A stretch of 64,000 nucleotides of DNA from Janthinobacterium sp. GW458P (GCF_002127585.1 NZ_NEGZ01000003.1:35504-99503), one strand, 5' to 3'. Numbered from the stretch's first letter, positions 42,398-54,000 are shown. Notes: a model not told the origin generated them from the letters alone. Numbers and translations: made by a program.

Positions 42398-43774
42398 TTA
42401 CTTCTTGATCTTCACGGGACGCGTCCAGCCGTCGATGGTCACCTGGCGCGCGCGCGAGACAGTCAGCTTGCCTGCCGGCGCATCCTTCGACAAGGTCGTG
42501 CCGGCGCCCAGCGTGGCGCCCTTGCCGACGGTGACGGGGGCGATCAGCTGGCTGTCGCTGCCGATAAACGCGTCGTCTTCGATCACCGTGCGGAATTTAT
42601 TGACGCCATCGTAATTGCAGGTGATGGTGCCGGCGCCGATATTGACCCTGGAACCGATGCTGGCGTCGCCGATGTAGGCCAGGTGGTTGGCCTTGCTGTG
42701 CGCGGCGATCTGGCTGTTTTTCACTTCCACGAAGTTACCGATGTGCACGTCTTCCGCCAGCACGGCGCCGGGGCGCAGGCGCGCATACGGGCCGATGATG
42801 GATGCGGCGCCGACGACGGCGTCCTCCAGATGGCAGAACGGCTTGATGTGCGCGCCGGCGGCCACCGTGGCGTTGATGATCACGTTGTTGGCGCCCACGC
42901 GCACGCCGTCACCGAGTTCCACGCGGCCTTCGAACACGCAGCCGACGTCGATGGTGACATCGCGGCCGCAAATGAGTTCGCCGCGCACGTCGATGCGGGC
43001 CGGGTCCAGCAAGGTCACGCCCCGCTCGAGCAAGGCTTGCGCGATATTGTTCTGGTGGATGCGTTCGAGCTGGGCCAGCTGCACCTTGCTGTTGACGCCC
43101 GCCACTTCCCACACGGCGCCCGGCTGGGCCGAGGTGACGGGCACGCCATCGGCGACGGCCTGGGCGACGATATCGGTCAGATAATATTCCCCTTGGGCAT
43201 TGTTGTTCGACAAGGACGACAGCCATTTCTTCAGGGGCACGGTGGGCGCGACCATGATGCCGCTGTTGATTTCGCGAATCGCGCGCTCGCCTGGTGAGGC
43301 ATCCTTTTCCTCGACGATGCGCACGATGGCGCCCTGGTCGCGCACGATGCGGCCCAGGCCGAAAGGATCGTCCTGTTCCACGGTCAGGATGGCCAGCTTG
43401 TCGCTGCCGGCGGCGTCCACCAATTTCTGCAGGGAAACAGCACTGGTCAGCGGCACGTCGCCGTACAGGATCAGGGTCGGCACCGATTCGTCGAGCAGGG
43501 ACACGGCTTGCTGCACCGCATGGCCCGTACCCAGCTGCTGCGTTTGCTCGGCGGCGTCGACCGCCAGGCCATGGTTCGCCTTGTAGCCGTCAAGCAACTT
43601 GAGCACCGCAGCGCCCCCATGCCCGTAAATCACGCATAATCGGGACGGCGCCAGACTGCGCGCCGTATCGATCACATGCGACAGCAGCGGCTTGCCAGCC
43701 AGCGGGTGCAGTACTTTTGGCAGCGCCGACTGCATGCGTTTCCCCATACCGGCGGCGAGAATGACAACGTTCAT
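42398..43774 (-). CDS. glmU: bifunctional UDP-N-acetylglucosamine pyrophosphorylase / glucosamine-1-phosphate acetyltransferase
   Basis: The 458-residue enzyme has an N-terminal uridylyltransferase domain beginning [29 protein letters not shown]. The C-terminal left-handed beta-helix acetyltransferase domain has hexapeptide repeats ([33 protein letters not shown]). It catalyses the last two steps to UDP-GlcNAc. The gene ends at a strong terminator and diverges from a lipoprotein gene. Confidence 0.97.
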   Translation of the reverse strand: MNVVILAAGMGKRMQSALPKVLHPLAGKPLLSHVIDTARSLAPSRLCVIYGHGGAAVLKLLDGYKANHGLAVDAAEQTQQLGTGHAVQQAVSLLDESVPTLILYGDVPLTSAVSLQKLVDAAGSDKLAILTVEQDDPFGLGRIVRDQGAIVRIVEEKDASPGERAIREINSGIMVAPTVPLKKWLSSLSNNNAQGEYYLTDIVAQAVADGVPVTSAQPGAVWEVAGVNSKVQLAQLERIHQNNIAQALLERGVTLLDPARIDVRGELICGRDVTIDVGCVFEGRVELGDGVRVGANNVIINATVAAGAHIKPFCHLEDAVVGAASIIGPYARLRPGAVLAEDVHIGNFVEVKNSQIAAHSKANHLAYIGDASIGSRVNIGAGTITCNYDGVNKFRTVIEDDAFIGSDSQLIAPVTVGKGATLGAGTTLSKDAPAGKLTVSRARQVTIDGWTRPVKIKK

Positions 43775-43803
43775 AGACCGTATTTATTTATTAAGTTAAG
43801 AAT

Positions 43804-44700
43804 ATGAAAAAGTTTAACACGCAAGCCCCTCTCGCCAGTCGCTTTCGCACTGCCGTGCTGGCCGTCTTGCTGGTCGTCATAGCCGGCTGCAGCGGCTTGC
43901 GCCTGGCCTACAACAACGGCGACACCGTGCTGTACTGGTGGCTGAACGCGTATGTCGACCTGGACCGCGACCAGAAGGGCTGGGTGCGCGACGATATCGG
44001 CAAGCTGTTCGACTGGCACCGCAAGACGCAATTGAAGGATTACGTCGACATCCTGCATACGGGCCAGAAGCAGTTGCAGGGCAACATCACGCAGGCGGAC
44101 CTGATGGCCGACTACGGCGAGATCAAGCACCGCACGCAGACGCTGCTGCTGAAGGCGGCGCCGGACCTGGCCGACCTGGCCCGCTCGCTCAAGCCCGAGC
44201 AACTTGCGCAGATGGAAAAGAAGTTCAAGTCGAACAATGACGACTACCGCAAGAAATACCTGAGCGGCGACAAGGACAAGCGCCAGAAGCTGCGCTACAA
44301 GAAGGCCATGGAGCAATTCGAGCTGTGGTTCGGCGGTTTCAGCAGTGAGCAGGAAGCCATCATCCGCAAGGCGTCCGACGCGCGTCCGCTGGACAATGAG
44401 ATCTGGCTCGACGAACGCATGCGGCGCCAGCAGAATGTCTTGAACCTGGTCAAGAAAGTGCAGCAGGAAAAGCTCGGCAAGGACGCCACCGTGTCCCTGA
44501 TCAATACGCTGATCAGGGACAGTTTCGAGCGCCTCGAGCACTCCGAGCGCAAAGCCTTCTTTGACGCCTACCAGGACAGCACGGCGCAGATGGTTTTGAC
44601 GGTGATCAAGATCGCCACGCCGGCGCAAAAAGCCCACGCCGTCAAGCGCATGCAGGGCTGGATCGACGATTTCAACTCGCTGGCCACGCAAGCCAAATAG
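43804..44700 (+). CDS. DUF6279-type lipoprotein
   Basis: The 298-residue protein has a signal peptide ending VVIAGCSG, so it is probably lipidated at Cys29. The mature part is helical and charged (LAYNNGDTVLYWWLNAYVDLDRDQKGWVRDDIGKLFDWHRKTQLKDYVDIL, then MEKKFKSNNDDYRKKYLSGDKDKRQK). This matches the DUF6279 group of proteobacterial lipoproteins with no known function. It diverges from glmU and precedes rsmD. Confidence 0.78.
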   Translation: MKKFNTQAPLASRFRTAVLAVLLVVIAGCSGLRLAYNNGDTVLYWWLNAYVDLDRDQKGWVRDDIGKLFDWHRKTQLKDYVDILHTGQKQLQGNITQADLMADYGEIKHRTQTLLLKAAPDLADLARSLKPEQLAQMEKKFKSNNDDYRKKYLSGDKDKRQKLRYKKAMEQFELWFGGFSSEQEAIIRKASDARPLDNEIWLDERMRRQQNVLNLVKKVQQEKLGKDATVSLINTLIRDSFERLEHSERKAFFDAYQDSTAQMVLTVIKIATPAQKAHAVKRMQGWIDDFNSLATQAK

Positions 44701-44763
44701 CCAGGCAGCGCCAGCAGGGGGGAGGGGGCCATATGCTATAGTGGCCGCCACCGAATTGAAGAA

Positions 44764-45429
44764 ATGCCCATGCAAAAGAAAATTAAAAAACCCGCCAAAG
44801 TCCCCGTCCACCACGCACCGCCACCGAACCAGGTGCGCATCATCGGCGGCCAATGGAAACGCTCCGTGCTGCCTGTCTTGCAGGCGCTGGGCTTGCGCCC
44901 GACGCCGGACCGCGTGCGCGAGACCGTCTTTAACTGGATCAATCATCTGCGCGACGGCGACTGGTCCAACGCCCAGGTGCTGGACCTGTTCGCCGGCAGC
45001 GGCGCGCTGGGTTTTGAAGCGGCCAGCCGCGGCGCCGCGTCCGTCACCATGGTCGACACGCACACGCCGGTGATCCGCCAGCTGGAAGAGAACAAGGTGA
45101 AATTGCGCGCCGACAACGTGCACCTGCTGCGCGGCGACGCCCTGCTGACGGCGCAAGGCCTGGCCTCGCGCGGCCAGCGTTACGACCTGATCTTCCTCGA
45201 CCCGCCTTACCAGCAGGATTTCCTGGCCAAGGTCTTGCCCCTGTGCGCCAATCTGCTCAAGGAAGGCGGCATGGTCTACGCGGAATCGGGCTTGCCGCTG
45301 GTCTTCGACGAGCACAGCGCACTGGAAAAACCCGAGTGGATGGCGCCATGGGAAGTCATCCGCGCCGACAAGGCGGGCACCGTTTATTATCATTTGCTAA
45401 CTTACAACAAAGTGCCGGCAACTGCCTGA
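44764..45429 (+). CDS. rsmD: 16S rRNA (guanine966-N2)-methyltransferase
   Basis: The 221-residue enzyme has the RsmD pattern: RIIGGQWKRSVLPV...LRPTPDRVRETVFNWI, SAM motif I VLDLFAGSGALGFEAASRGA, and the catalytic DLIFLDPPYQ. It methylates a single guanine of 16S rRNA in the 30S subunit. coaD follows, a pairing common in proteobacteria. A short Lys-rich N-terminal extension of about 25 residues precedes the conserved part. Confidence 0.95.
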   Translation: MPMQKKIKKPAKVPVHHAPPPNQVRIIGGQWKRSVLPVLQALGLRPTPDRVRETVFNWINHLRDGDWSNAQVLDLFAGSGALGFEAASRGAASVTMVDTHTPVIRQLEENKVKLRADNVHLLRGDALLTAQGLASRGQRYDLIFLDPPYQQDFLAKVLPLCANLLKEGGMVYAESGLPLVFDEHSALEKPEWMAPWEVIRADKAGTVYYHLLTYNKVPATA

Positions 45430-45505
45430 ATCTGCCTATAAATGAGGCAAAAAAGCTCCCTGGCCCGAGGCGCGGCAGCAAGGTGGTCACCAATTTCAGG
45501 CATAA

Positions 45506-46039
<534 letters not shown>

Positions 46040-46053
46040 GTAAGAGTGAAATC

Positions 46054-46320
46054 ATGGCATTACTGATCACCGACGAATGCATCAATTGCGACATTTGCGA
46101 GCCCGAGTGCCCGAATGATGCGATCTACATGGGTGCGGAAATCTACGAAATCGATCCCAACAAGTGCACCGAATGCGTGGGCCACTTTGACGAGCCGCAA
46201 TGCCAGCAAGTATGCCCCGTCAGCTGCATTCCATTCAATCCCGCCTGGCGCGAAAGCCCGGAGCAATTGATGGCCAAGTACGAGCGCCTGCAGGCGGAAC
46301 TGCCTGCCGCCAAGCCCTGA
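46054..46320 (+). CDS. YfhL-type 4Fe-4S ferredoxin
   Basis: This 88-residue protein binds two [4Fe-4S] clusters: CINCDICEPECPNDAI supplies C-x2-C-x2-C-x3-C, and CTECVGHFDEPQCQQVCPVSC supplies the second set with the extended spacing of the YfhL/Allochromatium-type ferredoxins. Such proteins are low-potential electron carriers. It sits in the rsmD-coaD-fdx order seen in other betaproteobacteria. Confidence 0.95.
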   Translation: MALLITDECINCDICEPECPNDAIYMGAEIYEIDPNKCTECVGHFDEPQCQQVCPVSCIPFNPAWRESPEQLMAKYERLQAELPAAKP

Positions 46321-46386
46321 GCTTGCCCTCCGCGCCCCTTCTGCGTGGCGCCAGCTTCTGCCAACTGTTCTACACTATGTGCTGAC

Positions 46387-46395
46387 TTATCCACA
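46387..46395 (+). other. isolated consensus DnaA box
   Basis: TTATCCACA occurs in the 100-bp gap ahead of the chalcone-isomerase-like gene. It is a perfect DnaA box, in the same orientation as the 41.6-42.35 kb array. Confidence 0.55.
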
Positions 46396-46420
46396 GCCCA
46401 TGGTTTCACGGAGGTAGAAG

Positions 46421-47017
46421 ATGCATATCAGCACATCCCGTTTTGGCCTCTCCCTGGCTGCCGCCTGCCTGTGCGCCGGCCTGGCGCAGCCGGCGCTGGC
46501 CGTCGACGTGGGCGGCGTCAAGCTCGACGAGACGGTGCAGCTGGCCAGCCGTGAACTCAAGCTCAACGGCGCCGGCGTGCGCTACAAGATCATCTTCAAG
46601 GTCTACACGATCGCGCTGTACCTGCCGGAAAAAAAAACCCAGCTCGACGACATCCTGGCGCTGCCCGGCCCGCGCCGTCTCGAAATCGTCATGTTGCGCA
46701 ATATCACGTCCGACGAGCTGGGCCAGGCCTTCATGCAAGGCTTGAAGCGCAGTTCCGACCAGGCCGACCGCACGCGTTTGCTGAGCCAGACGATGCAGTT
46801 CGGCGCCATGTTCGAAATGGTGCCGGGCCTGAAAAAGGGCGACATTCTCACCGTGGACTGGCTGCCGGACGAGGGCACGTTGTGCAAACTCAACGGCAAG
46901 CAGGTGGGCGACAAGGTGCCGGACCTGGCCTTCTACAATGCGCTGCTGAAAATCTGGCTGGGCGCCCATCCGGCCGACACCGCCCTGCGCGCGCATTTGC
47001 TGGGCGAGGTGGCCTGA
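46421..47017 (+). CDS. chalcone isomerase-like periplasmic protein
   Basis: The 198-residue protein has a cleavable signal peptide (MHISTSRFGLSLAAACLCAGLAQPALA). The mature domain is of the chalcone isomerase-like fold (GGVKLDETVQLASRELKLNGAGVRYKIIFKVYTIALYLP). Bacterial members lack known flavonoid substrates and are of unknown function. It has its own terminator downstream. The position after the ferredoxin looks independent. Confidence 0.88.
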   Translation: MHISTSRFGLSLAAACLCAGLAQPALAVDVGGVKLDETVQLASRELKLNGAGVRYKIIFKVYTIALYLPEKKTQLDDILALPGPRRLEIVMLRNITSDELGQAFMQGLKRSSDQADRTRLLSQTMQFGAMFEMVPGLKKGDILTVDWLPDEGTLCKLNGKQVGDKVPDLAFYNALLKIWLGAHPADTALRAHLLGEVA

Positions 47018-47033
47018 AGCAAGACGCGGGCGT

Positions 47034-47067
47034 AAAAAAAGCCGGTGCATGCACCGGCTTGTCTTTC
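47034..47067. terminator. bidirectional intrinsic terminator
   Basis: AAGCCGGTGCA/TGCACCGGCTT is a 22-bp perfect palindrome (47039-47060). It is preceded by seven A residues and followed by TGTCTTT, suiting termination of both the chalcone-isomerase-like gene and the convergent small membrane protein gene. Confidence 0.8.
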
Positions 47068-47083
47068 TGCAACAGTTTAACGC

Positions 47084-47389
47084 TTATGCGCGCGTCGACA
47101 GGGCGCGCAATTCGGCGGCATTGCTCGGCGAGACGCCATCCATCTTGCCCAGCGTGCGCTTGAGCGCCTGCGCTTCGCGCATCTGCTGGCGCGCCAAACG
47201 CTCTTCGCGGCTCAGCTTGGGACGCACCACCAGCACCATGGCGCGGGCGATGCCCACCAGCAAAGGCTTGAACAGCAGGGCGAAAGCGCCCACGGCCACG
47301 ATCACCAGGGCGATTTGCAGGGTGTTGAGCAGGGAAATCTCCAGCACGGGTGCGGATACTGCGTACAGGGCGGAGGCGAAGGTAGACAT
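47084..47389 (-). CDS. small membrane protein, unknown function
   Basis: From ATG 47389 (SD-like GGAA upstream) the protein is 101 residues. A hydrophobic N-terminal half (LEISLLNTLQIALVIVAVGAFALLFKPLLVGIARAMVLVV, one or two membrane helices) is followed by a basic helical tail (RPKLSREERLARQQMREAQALKRTLGKMDG). I do not recognise the family. It diverges from a LysR gene. Confidence 0.65.
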   Translation of the reverse strand: MSTFASALYAVSAPVLEISLLNTLQIALVIVAVGAFALLFKPLLVGIARAMVLVVRPKLSREERLARQQMREAQALKRTLGKMDGVSPSNAAELRALSTRA

Positions 47390-47496
47390 ACTGTTCCAGT
47401 GCATTATAGAATTTGACAGTACTATAGTGCAGTGCAACATATAAATCTAATTCCATTTCTTGATACCAATTATATGAATTGTGAATGGAAAACTGT

Positions 47497-47522
47497 AATA
47501 TTTTTTTACGAGTGAAAATATT
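47497..47522. promoter_or_regulatory. AT-rich inverted repeat upstream of LysR gene
   Basis: AATATTTT (47497-47504) and AAAATATT (47515-47522) form an 8-bp inverted repeat with a 10-base spacer, 65 bp before the LysR start. It could be its operator. Confidence 0.3.
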
Positions 47523-47586
47523 CGTGCCCGGCGCGGTTTACACTCCTAACTAATTATCTGAATTCAACTTTTATCTTGGGCTTTCC

Positions 47587-48567
47587 ATGAGTTTTCTGAC
47601 GCTGGATCTGAACTTGCTGCGTGTTTTCGACGCCGTCATGACGGAACAAAACCTGACGCGCGCGGCCGGCCACCTGGCGATGACGCAGCCGGCGGTATCG
47701 AACGCCATCAAACGCCTGCGCGAAAGCCTCGGTGACGAATTGCTGATCCGCACGGCGTATGGCGTGAAACCCACGCCGCGCGCCGAAGCCCTGTGGCCGT
47801 CCGTGCGCTCGGCCCTGGCCAGCCTGGAAGCGGCCGTCACGCCGGAAACCTTCGACGTGTCGAAAACCCACGCCACTTTCCGCATGGCCATGGCCGACGC
47901 CACGGCCGCGTTCTGGCTGCCCTCGCTGATGCGCTCGATCGAACGCGAAGCGCCGGGCGTCAACGTGCGCATGATGCCGCTGACCACGCGCGAACCGCGT
48001 CCCATGCTGCTGCGCGGCGACATCGACCTGGCCGTGGGCTTCTTTCCCGGCGTGGCGGCGCAGTTGTCGAGCGACACCAGCTCGCCGATCCGCCATGAAC
48101 GTTTATATTCCGGCAAATATGTCTGCGTGATGCGGCGCGGCCACCCGCTGGCGAAAGTGGAACTCAATCTGGATAATTACTGCGCGGCAAATCACCTGCT
48201 GGTGAGCTTTTCCGGCCGCGCCCACGGCCTCGTCGACGAGGCGCTGGCGCAGATCCACCGCGAACGGCGCATCCTGTTGACGGTGAACCAGTTCTTCACG
48301 GCCGGGCGCGTGGTCGCCAATTCCGACCTGATCACGGTCTTGCCGCGCCACCTGATCGCCTCGACGGGCATGACGGAGTCCTTGCTGTACAAGGATTTGC
48401 CGTTTGCCTTGCCGGCCGTCCACCTGGACATGCTGTGGCATGAACGCGACGCCCGCAGCCCGGCCCACAAATGGCTGCGCAACCACCTCGAAGAAATGAA
48501 TACGCCGACCCTGCGCTCGGCCACGGCGGCCGGCGGCGGCGTGGCGCCGAAACCGCATATTGAGTAA
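47587..48567 (+). CDS. LysR family regulator (NodD/DntR-like class)
   Basis: The 326-residue protein starts LTLDLNLLRVFDAVMTEQNLTRAAGHLAMTQPAVSNAIKRLRESLGDELLIRT. This is the typical start of the NodD/DntR/LeuO-type branch, many of whose members control aromatic-compound genes. Its divergent neighbour is only a small membrane protein, so targets are not obvious. A clear terminator follows. Confidence 0.9.
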   Translation: MSFLTLDLNLLRVFDAVMTEQNLTRAAGHLAMTQPAVSNAIKRLRESLGDELLIRTAYGVKPTPRAEALWPSVRSALASLEAAVTPETFDVSKTHATFRMAMADATAAFWLPSLMRSIEREAPGVNVRMMPLTTREPRPMLLRGDIDLAVGFFPGVAAQLSSDTSSPIRHERLYSGKYVCVMRRGHPLAKVELNLDNYCAANHLLVSFSGRAHGLVDEALAQIHRERRILLTVNQFFTAGRVVANSDLITVLPRHLIASTGMTESLLYKDLPFALPAVHLDMLWHERDARSPAHKWLRNHLEEMNTPTLRSATAAGGGVAPKPHIE

Positions 48568-48587
48568 GGCTGAGATGGGTCAAAGGG

Positions 48588-48617
48588 AAGCCTGATGCAC
48601 ATGCATCAGGCTTTTTT
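48588..48617 (+). terminator. intrinsic terminator of the LysR gene
   Basis: AAGCCTGATG, a six-base loop and CATCAGGCTT (48604-48613) form a 10-bp stem followed by a T-run to 48617. It abuts the 3' end of the convergent chemoreceptor gene. Confidence 0.85.
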
Positions 48618-50179
48618 CATGCGTGATTGCTGGAGCGGTAGCCGATGCGGAAACCGCCCCAGTGCTTGCCCTCGACGTGGATCGGCACGGACAAGTCGTG
48701 CATGACTTCGCCCGTGTCGCGTTTATAGGTTTGCAACAGGAACGGCTTCGTGTTGCTGCCGCAGCGCTTGCCCGTGCGGTCGCTGAAGATGCGCTTGGTA
48801 CGGTTGTTAATGATATCGGTGGCGTAGTCGCCCGTCAGCGGCTGCGAAAACTTCTTGTTGTGCGTCGGAAAGTATCCATTGTTGTCGACGGCGCCCGCAT
48901 ACGCCAGGTGGGGCAATGCCGCCAGCACGTCTTCCTGCAGGTCCGGCAGCACCTTGTCCGTAAAGGCGTCGAATTTCGTGTTGTGCTTGGGCGGATTGGT
49001 GTTCGGGATGGGGCGGTAATGGCGGTCGAACAGGGCTTCGCGCGTGATGCGGCCCGAGGCGATCGCCTGCTCGAACAATTTGCCCACCTCGCGCGCGGCG
49101 CGCTGGGCGGCCTCGCGGATCTCATCATGCGGCGTGGCCACGCCGGCTTCGCCGAGGGCGCCGGCGATCACTTCAGCCCGCTCGGCCAGGGCCATGGCCG
49201 ACTGCGTGGCGCGCGGCAATTCGGCATTCGTCGACAGCATGCTGTCGCGGATTTTCAGGATGGCGTCGGCGATCAGCTGCGTCGTGTCGACGTGTTCGCG
49301 CGAGGCGCGGGCGATTTGCCCGATCTCGTCCTCGGACACGCCCGAGGATTCCTCGATATGGCTGAGCGAGCCATGCACGCTTTCCACATTGCGCGCCGCC
49401 TCCGTCACGCCGGTGGCCAACGCCGTCATGCCTTGCGCGGCTTTTTCCGCCTGTTCATTGATTTCGCGCACCATCACGCTGATTTCATCGGACGCTTCCT
49501 TGGTGCGCTGCGCCAGTTGCCGCACTTCGCCGGCCACCACGGCAAAACCACGGCCGTGCTCGCCGGCGCGCGCCGCTTCGATGGCGGCGTTCAGCGCCAG
49601 CAAGTTGGTGCGCGCGGAAATATCGGAAATGGCTTCCGTAAAACCCGTGATGCGTCTGGATTTTTCCTGCAGGCCCAGCATGGCGCTGGAGGCGCCTTGC
49701 GCTTCTTCGCGTGCTTTATTGATGCGGCGCAAGCCCTGATCCACTTCGGCGCGCGCCGCCACGCTTTCCACGCGCACGCCGGCGGCCACCTTGGCGGCCC
49801 GTTCCGCATTGGCGGCGATCTTTTCCGTCATCATGGCGTTCTGTCCGGAACTGTCGGCGATCTCGCTGGCCGTGCGCACGTCCAGGTCCACCTTCTGTTT
49901 GACGGAATCGACAAAATACGACGTTTCCGCCGCGCCGATCATGATGGCGTCAATGGCGTGCCCGACCGTGCCGGAAAACGCGTGCAACCCCCCTTCGCCG
50001 CGCGGGCGTCCGGCAAAGGCCAGCAGCGCGGCGCCCGTAACGGCCGCCACGCAGGCAATCAGATACGGATGCTCGCCGCCGCCCAGCGCCAGCAGCAGAT
50101 AGGCCAGGCAACAAGCCACGGCCATGGCCAGAACAGTGAATACAAAGAAACGCACCAGCTGATGCTGCAACTGCTTCAT
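48617..50179 (-). CDS. methyl-accepting chemotaxis protein with C-terminal sensor-like domain
   Basis: The 520-residue protein begins with two closely spaced membrane helices and almost no periplasmic loop, followed by the signalling coiled coil. The hairpin tip is clear ([39 protein letters not shown]). After the signalling domain comes a domain of about 150 residues ([22 protein letters not shown]...[25 protein letters not shown]). It resembles a Cache/PAS-like ligand fold and ends the protein, so the sensor would be cytoplasmic. ATG 50179 is preferred; the longer frame adds 27 non-conserved residues. Confidence 0.88.
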   Translation of the reverse strand: MKQLQHQLVRFFVFTVLAMAVACCLAYLLLALGGGEHPYLIACVAAVTGAALLAFAGRPRGEGGLHAFSGTVGHAIDAIMIGAAETSYFVDSVKQKVDLDVRTASEIADSSGQNAMMTEKIAANAERAAKVAAGVRVESVAARAEVDQGLRRINKAREEAQGASSAMLGLQEKSRRITGFTEAISDISARTNLLALNAAIEAARAGEHGRGFAVVAGEVRQLAQRTKEASDEISVMVREINEQAEKAAQGMTALATGVTEAARNVESVHGSLSHIEESSGVSEDEIGQIARASREHVDTTQLIADAILKIRDSMLSTNAELPRATQSAMALAERAEVIAGALGEAGVATPHDEIREAAQRAAREVGKLFEQAIASGRITREALFDRHYRPIPNTNPPKHNTKFDAFTDKVLPDLQEDVLAALPHLAYAGAVDNNGYFPTHNKKFSQPLTGDYATDIINNRTKRIFSDRTGKRCGSNTKPFLLQTYKRDTGEVMHDLSVPIHVEGKHWGGFRIGYRSSNHA

Positions 50180-50384
50180 TTGTCCCCCGCTGCGAGAACC
50201 CGTCGCCCCTCCCGCCAGGGGAGAGGCCATAACCGTATGCGCATGGGCACGATTGCCCATTTTGCACCCTGAACCTGACGTCTGCGCGTCGTTTCAGGCG
50301 GCTACCGGATGGCAGAATTGTAGTTCTACCCTACAACATTTGTTCCGATAGCTCAATCAGAAAAACGGGAGCACTACACCGCGG

Positions 50385-50846
50385 TCACTTAATCGGCAAC
50401 TTGGTGGTGTTTTTGACCTCTTCCATGACGGCATAAGTGTGGGTTTCCCGCACACCTTTTTGCAACAGCGTCTTGCCCAGGAATTCGCGGTAAGCGGCCA
50501 TGTCCTTGACGCGCGCCTTGACCAGGTAATCAAAACCGCCGGCCACCATATGACATTCCAGTACCTCTGGAATGATTTGTACGCTATGCTTGAAGGCGTC
50601 GAACACTTCCGGTGTCGTGCGATCGAGCACCACTTCGATGAACACCAGCAGCGACACGTCGAGCAGCTGCGGGTTCAACTGGGCCGTATAGCCCATGATG
50701 TAACCGGATTCGTGCAATTTGCGCACGCGCTCCAGGCAGGCGGCCGGCGACAGGTTCACGCGCGCGGCCAGCTCCACATTGCTGATGCGTCCATCGCTCT
50801 GCAATTCCATCAAGATTTTCTTACTGATCTTGTCCAGCATTTCCAT
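50385..50846 (-). CDS. Lrp/AsnC family regulator, probable PutR
   Basis: The 153-residue protein has a typical Lrp HTH (LDKISKKILMELQSDGRISNVELAARVNLSPAACLERVRKL) and RAM domain (LECHMVAGGFDYLVKARVKDM). It diverges from putA; Lrp-type PutR/BkdR proteins often activate the adjacent proline-degradation gene in response to proline. The ATG at 50846 follows a G-rich SD (GGGGG). A CCAAAT/ATTTGG inverted repeat lies just upstream. Confidence 0.88.
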   Translation of the reverse strand: MEMLDKISKKILMELQSDGRISNVELAARVNLSPAACLERVRKLHESGYIMGYTAQLNPQLLDVSLLVFIEVVLDRTTPEVFDAFKHSVQIIPEVLECHMVAGGFDYLVKARVKDMAAYREFLGKTLLQKGVRETHTYAVMEEVKNTTKLPIK

Positions 50847-50851
50847 CACCC

Positions 50852-50870
50852 CCAAATTAATATTATTTGG
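50852..50870. promoter_or_regulatory. Lrp-type operator candidate
   Basis: CCAAAT-TAATATT-ATTTGG is a 19-bp site with perfect 6-bp arms and an A/T centre, immediately upstream of the regulator start in the divergent putR-putA gap. It fits autoregulation. Confidence 0.45.
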
Positions 50871-51047
50871 TTAAATTGTCGCATCAAAAACTATCTATTG
50901 CTAGTCCCCTGTATTACCAGAATTAATCCATAAGAATCCCCTTTACAATCGAATCATCTTAACGTCCGACTTTCTGTATTTTTTTGCACCAAAAAAGAGC
51001 AGGCATGGCGGGCGTTTTCGTCCCCTTTTTCCTTGTAAAGAGCACTT

Positions 51048-54000
51048 ATGCACCCTGCAGGCCCCTCGGCTTTTACCCCGATTCCCTTTGCCGCGCTCCA
51101 GGCGGAAATCCTGCCCGAAGCGACGCCACAACGCGCCGCCATCACCGCCGCCTATAGGCGCGATGAGGTTTCCGCCGTGCAGTGGCTGTTGCAACAAGTG
51201 CGCGCCAGCAGCACCGAAACGACGGCCGCAGGCCAGGCCCTGGCGCACCGGCTGGTGTCGGCCGTGCGCCAGAAACGCACGCGCGCTTCCGGCGTCGATG
51301 CGCTGATGCATGAGTTCTCGCTATCATCGGAAGAGGGTGTTGCGCTGATGTGCCTGGCCGAAGCGCTGTTGCGTATACCCGACAGTCAAACGGCCGATCG
51401 CCTGATCGCCGACAAAATCAGCAAGGGCGACTGGCGCAAGCACCTGGGCGAATCGCCGTCGCTGTTCGTCAACGCCGCCACCTGGGGCTTGCTGATCACG
51501 GGCAAACTGGTCAGTACCAGCAGCGAATCGGGCCTCGGCTCGGCCATGACCAAGCTCATCGCCAAAGGCGGCGAGCCGCTGATACGCAAGGGCGTCGACC
51601 TGGCCATGCGCATGCTGGGCAACCAGTTCGTCACGGGCCAGACCATCGAGGAAGCGTTAAAAAACAGCCGCGAGAATGAAACGCGCGGCTACCGCTACTC
51701 GTACGACATGCTGGGCGAGGCGGCCCTGACGCAAGCCGACGCGGCCAGCTACTACGCCTCGTACGAAACGGCGATCCACGCCATCGGCAAGGCGTCGAAC
51801 GGGCGCGGCATCAAGAACGGCCCCGGCATTTCCGTAAAACTGTCGGCCCTGCACGCGCGCTACAGCCGCGCCCAGCGCGCCCGCGTCATGGAAGAACTGT
51901 TGCCGAAAGTCAAAGCGCTGCTGTTGCTGGCAAAACAGTACAACATCGGCTTCAACATTGATGCGGAAGAAACGGACCGCCTGGAACTGTCGCTGGACCT
52001 GATGGAAGCCCTCGCTTTTGATCCGGACCTGGCCGGCTTCGACGGCATCGGCTACGTGGTGCAGGCGTATCAGAAGCGCTGCCCGTTCGCCATCGATTTC
52101 CTGATCGACCTGGCGCGCCGCAGCGGCCGCAAGTTCATGGTGCGCCTGGTCAAGGGCGCATATTGGGATGCGGAAATCAAACGCGCCCAGGTCGACGGCC
52201 AGGAAGGCTATCCCGTCTACACGCGCAAGGTCTACACGGACGTGTCTTACCTCGTCTGCGCGCAAAAACTGCTGGACGCCAGCAGCCTGATCTACCCGCA
52301 ATTTGCCACGCACAATGCGCAAACCCTGTCGACCATCTTTACCTGGGCGAAACGCGACGGCGTTACCGACTACGAATTCCAGTGCCTGCACGGCATGGGC
52401 GAAACCCTGTACGACCAGGTCGTCGGCCCGGCCAACCTGGACAAGCCTTGCCGCATCTACGCGCCCGTCGGCTCGCATGAAACCCTGCTGGCCTACCTGG
52501 TGCGCCGGCTGCTGGAAAACGGCGCCAACTCGTCCTTCGTCAACCAGATCGTCGACGAAAGCGTGGCCATCGACAGCCTGATCCGCGATCCGCTGGAACA
52601 GGCGCGCCTGCAGGGCGGCTTGCCGCACCCGTCGATCCCGCTGCCGCTGGACATGTTTGGCAGCGAGCGCAGGAACTCGGCCGGCCTGGACCTGTCGAAT
52701 GAAGACACCTTGCGCGCCCTGGCCGCCGGCCTGGCGCAGCAGCAGCAATGGCAGGCGGGACCGCTGATCGACGGCGCCGTCAGCCTGAATACGCCAACGC
52801 AAGTGATCCACAATCCGGCCCAGCACGACGATGTCGTCGGCAAGGTCATGGAAGCGGCGCCGGCCGACGTGGAAACGGCCCTGGCCAGCGCCAGCGCCTA
52901 CGCCATGGAATGGCAGACAACGGAGCCGTCGCTGCGCGCACTAGCCTTGCTGCGCGCCGCCGACCTGTTCGAGGAACACCACATCGAGCTGATGGCCCTG
53001 GCCGTGCGCGAAGCGGGCAAGTCGCTGCCGAACGCGATCGCGGAAATCCGCGAAGCCGTCGACTTCCTGCGCTATTACGCAGCGCAGGTGGAACACGCGC
53101 CCAATACCGTGGCGCTCGGTCCCGTCACCTGCATCAGCCCGTGGAATTTCCCGCTGGCCATCTTTACGGGCCAGCTGGCCGCCGCCCTGGCCGCCGGCAA
53201 CGTGGTGCTGGCCAAGCCGGCCGAGCAAACGCCGCTGATCGCCCACCGCGCCGTGCAGCTGCTGCATGCGGCGGGCGTGCCGCGCGGCGCGCTGCAGTTC
53301 TTGCCCGGCAGCGGAGAAGTCGTCGGCGCCGGCCTGTGCAATGATGCGCGCGTGAAAGGCGTGATTTTCACGGGTTCCACGGAAGTGGCGCAATTGATCA
53401 ACCGCAACCTGACCGCGCGCGCCGTGGCCGAAGGCATCGACCTTCCCCTGATCGCCGAAACGGGCGGCCAGAACGCCCTGATCGTCGATTCGTCGGCCCT
53501 GCCGGAACAGGTGGTGCAGGACGTGATGTCGTCCGCCTTCGACAGCGCCGGCCAGCGCTGCTCGGCCTTGCGCGTGCTGTTCCTGCAAACGGAAATCGCC
53601 GACAAGACCATCCACATGCTGAAAGGCGCCATGCAGGAATTGCGCGTTGGCAATCCTGACCGCCTGGCCACCGATATCGGCCCCGTCATCGACGCGGAAG
53701 CGCAAAGTAATCTGCTGGCGCACATCAACAAGATGAAAACCATGGCCATCGACCATTATTCCCTCGATTTACCGACCGTGAAAGGCACGTTCGTCGCCCC
53801 GACCGTGCTGGAAATCAAGTCGCTGGCGCAATTGACGCAGGAAGTCTTCGGCCCCGTACTGCACGTGATCCGCTACAAGCGGTCCGAACTGCCGCAACTG
53901 GTGCAATCGATCAACGACAGCGGTTACGGCTTGACCCTGGGCATCCATACGCGCATTGATGAAACCATCGGCTTCATCACCAAACGCGCGCACGTGGGCA

